A stretch of DNA of 46,180 nt from a virus, in IMG/VR virus record IMGVR_UViG_3300031806_000001, positions 1 through 46,180 of that record; one strand, given 5' to 3'. Positions 44,709 to 46,180 of this stretch are shown here, in pieces. The notes beneath the pieces are model-generated. The model did no database searches. It was not told the origin of the DNA and worked only from the letters and a program-made list of their open reading frames with translations. The first letter of the stretch is position 1. Each line of letters starts with the position of its first letter. Made by a program: the position numbers and the translations under genes.

Positions 44709-45482
44709 CTACGCCCTCCATGGAAGCTGTATGCGCCGTGGTGAGGTGTTGAACTCCCGGCGCGTCACCGATGTCGGCGTCCACTTGTGTACGACAACCT
44801 CGCCTCCGAAGTGCCGGATGAGATACGCCGTCGCCTCCTCCTCGGCACCCTGGTGGCGGAACTCCGCCATCCCTCCCTGACGGCGGTAGGTCTCGGCGAA
44901 ACTCCATGCGAATCGCCGGTCGTAATACGCGTACCGGTGGTAGTAAGCGTTCAGCAGGCAGACCCACCAGTCATCAACCGGCAGCGTGCAGTCCTCCGGC
45001 CACCAGAGTTTCGAGCCGGCCAGAACGCCGACTGATCCACCGGGAGTGTAGCCACCGAACGAGAAGGGGCGGCCCGGGTAGTAGGTCACCGGGTTGCAGT
45101 GGGCTCCGAAGCCGAAGAGGAATGCCCCGAGCCGTCGTGCCGTCTCGGCGACCGCTTGAACGATCTCGGCCGCACGGGTCGGCGAGCACCTCGTCCGTCG
45201 CGCCCTGTAGATCGTCGCATCTCGCGGTCTGTACAGCCGGTACAGGCCATTCGAGTCATCGTCCAACATCATCACATCGCCACACCGCTCACAGACCCAT
45301 TGTCGCTTCGCACAGAGCCCAACGACGGTATCTGGGTGCACCAGGAGGGTCTCCGGCGCATGGAACCTGGCATAGTCTTCGGCTTGCCCCTCGGGCACGC
45401 ATACCTTCGCGCCCTTCACATGCTCGTGCGTCGTGACCCGGCCAGCGCGCTTGTGGCTCAGGATCACTATCGGGACTTCCAT
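44709..45482 (-). CDS. GT-A-like glycosyltransferase-type protein
   Basis: 257 aa from ATG 45480-45482; the longer frame lies inside the ParB-like gene. Opens VPIVILSHKRAGRVTTHEHV, then KVCVPEGQAEDY, LCAKRQWVCERCGDVMM and LDDD (73-76), the nucleotide-sugar fold and acidic metal-binding motif of GT-A enzymes. A C-terminal domain with LFGFGAHCNPVTYYPGRPFS, DDWWVCLLNAYYHRYAYYDR and REFNTSPRRIQLPW follows. In phages, such proteins near ParB-like and terminase genes have been linked to DNA base hypermodification (TET/JBP-associated glycosyltransferases), but no base-oxidising enzyme is seen here. Transfer of a sugar to DNA or virion protein is a hypothesis. Confidence 0.62.
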   Translation of the reverse strand: MEVPIVILSHKRAGRVTTHEHVKGAKVCVPEGQAEDYARFHAPETLLVHPDTVVGLCAKRQWVCERCGDVMMLDDDSNGLYRLYRPRDATIYRARRTRCSPTRAAEIVQAVAETARRLGAFLFGFGAHCNPVTYYPGRPFSFGGYTPGGSVGVLAGSKLWWPEDCTLPVDDWWVCLLNAYYHRYAYYDRRFAWSFAETYRRQGGMAEFRHQGAEEEATAYLIRHFGGEVVVHKWTPTSVTRREFNTSPRRIQLPWRA

Positions 45483-46090
45483 CGCTGCATGAACTCCTGT
45501 TCGGTGAGGACATGCGTTACCCCGATCCGGCCTTTGCCGTCGTCCTTCTCGGGAAGCGCGAGCGCAGTTGCCAACTCCGCCCACTCCCGCTCCGTTCGGC
45601 AGAAGACCAGCAGCGCGTCGTAGCGCTCATCGAAGGTCGGCACGATGTCGAACACGGGCTTCGCCTTCTCCGCCTCATCGCGCACTTGCCGCGCCATGTC
45701 GTCCATGTGCCGAAACAGCTCAGCCAGTTCCCCATCGCCCTGCACTTCCGCAACCAGGGCCTGGTATGCCTCCTCGACCTCCTCCGCCATGCCCACGAGC
45801 GGATCAGCAAGCGCCAGCAGGGCCCGGGCCTCGGCGTCGTTCAGGTCGAGCACCAGTATGGGCACCTTAGCCTCATCAGACAGAAGCTCACGCCGGAGGT
45901 GTCCGTCTATCAGCGTCAGGCGGCCAGTCTGCTCAGACCGGTAGGCTACTAGCGCATCGGCGATGCCGATCCGCTCGAGCACTTGCGCCAGGATCTCTCT
46001 CTGTTCCGTCGGGTGCCGCCGGTAGTTCAGCGGATGGTCGTCCACCTCAGATGGCCGCACGTACTCCAACGCCGTTATGCGGCTACGCAT
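45467..46090 (-). CDS. ParB-like nuclease-domain protein
   Basis: 207 aa. ATG at 46088-46090 after AGGAGG. YVRPSEVDDHPLNYRRHPTE, EILAQVLERIGIADALVAYR and LTLIDGHLRRELL (IDGHLRRE at 61-68) form the ParB/Srx nucleotide-binding fold; PILVLDLNDAEARALLALAD follows. A helical middle (about 95-145) leads to a C-terminal domain with DIVPTFDERYDALLVFCRTE. Phage proteins of this kind act as CTP/ATP-dependent or nuclease adaptors upstream of terminase. Overlaps the glycosyltransferase-like gene by 16 bp. It may be part of packaging or of a DNA-modification step. Confidence 0.78.
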   Translation of the reverse strand: MRSRITALEYVRPSEVDDHPLNYRRHPTEQREILAQVLERIGIADALVAYRSEQTGRLTLIDGHLRRELLSDEAKVPILVLDLNDAEARALLALADPLVGMAEEVEEAYQALVAEVQGDGELAELFRHMDDMARQVRDEAEKAKPVFDIVPTFDERYDALLVFCRTEREWAELATALALPEKDDGKGRIGVTHVLTEQEFMQRWKSR

Positions 46091-46180
46091 TCAGGTCCTC
46101 CTGCTGTCTGCGGCGTGCGCGCTTGCGCTCGCCAGAGCCTCTTGGTGCCGCACGAAAGAAAGTGTGTTCCCCCCTGTGGT
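46083..46180 (-). CDS. C-terminal end of a gene running off the right edge
   Basis: One minus-strand frame enters from the right edge and ends at TAG 46083-46085, overlapping the ParB-like start by 8 bp. It reads EHTFFRAAPRGSGERKRARR then RQQEDLNA, a charged protein-like tail. Another open frame ends at TGA 46091-46093, directly before the ParB ATG; the reading is not certain. By position it could be a terminase small subunit or another packaging gene. Confidence 0.4.
   Translation of the reverse strand, partial: HRGEHTFFRAAPRGSGERKRARRRQQEDLNA

Noticed and set aside
1-46180. Direct terminal repeats or a circular join
   Set aside because: The first and last tens of bases show no shared sequence by eye; circular permutation cannot be decided from this window.

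Overview
The window is wall-to-wall bacteriophage DNA with no host gene in it. It is GC-rich, with short or 4-base overlaps between genes, mostly clear Shine-Dalgarno sites and several sigma70-type promoters (TTGACA / TATACT-like). This points to a temperate tailed phage, probably a siphovirus judging by its tape-measure and tail modules, of a high-GC bacterium. The sequence does not name the host. The order terminase, portal, fused protease/capsid, tail, two tyrosine recombinases and divergently placed repressor-type genes supports a temperate lifestyle. Both ends cut through genes, so this is part of a larger or circularly permuted molecule.

Layout. (1) 1-14,350, mainly minus strand: an early and DNA-metabolism operon. 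It reads leftward from a strong promoter at 14,391-14,419 through many small, often zinc-binding proteins, a DUF5131 protein, a nucleotide N-glycosidase-like enzyme, an MmcB-type nuclease, a C5-cytosine methyltransferase, a replication-initiator-like protein with iterons inside its gene, and an N6/N4 methyltransferase. A Mu-Gam-like DNA-end-binding protein sits at the far left beside a 71-bp tandem repeat. Two plus-strand accessory genes (1,249-2,269) interrupt the block. (2) 14,413-18,247, plus strand: a lysogeny-type block with an HTH plus zinc-ribbon putative repressor, a membrane-anchored zinc-ribbon protein, an exported thermonuclease and a tyrosine integrase, followed by a tRNA-Met-like half. 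(3) 18,433-24,091, minus strand: an XRE regulator, a sliding clamp, a minimal clamp-loader AAA+ protein, a DnaJ-type zinc-finger protein and a second, catalytic-domain-only tyrosine recombinase. Three promoters here carry the same operator, two perfectly and one degenerately. (4) 24,457-25,299, plus strand: a membrane-anchored accessory protein. (5) 25,371-46,180, minus strand: the late operon, read from the right edge: ParB-like protein, glycosyltransferase-like protein, large terminase, NrdR-like zinc ribbon, portal, protease-scaffold-capsid fusion, decoration proteins, head-tail connectors, tail tube, tail chaperones, a lipoprotein and holin-like cassette, tape measure, tail-tip proteins and a repeat-rich fibre-like protein. 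The main gaps in the head and tail-tube part of this operon each hold a long GC-rich hairpin.

How the parts may work together: the initiator and clamp/loader would recruit host replisome enzymes to an origin inside the initiator gene; Gam-like protein would protect linear ends; two DNA methyltransferases and a possible glycosyltransferase would modify DNA; the late operon makes the virion. No DNA polymerase, helicase, primase, endolysin or recognisable small terminase is visible. The most unusual items are the phage-encoded clamp plus collar-less loader under a shared-operator regulon, the capsid fusion with a strong internal in-frame start, the iteron-bearing initiator gene, face-to-face lysogeny promoters, and the family of conserved hairpins in the late operon.
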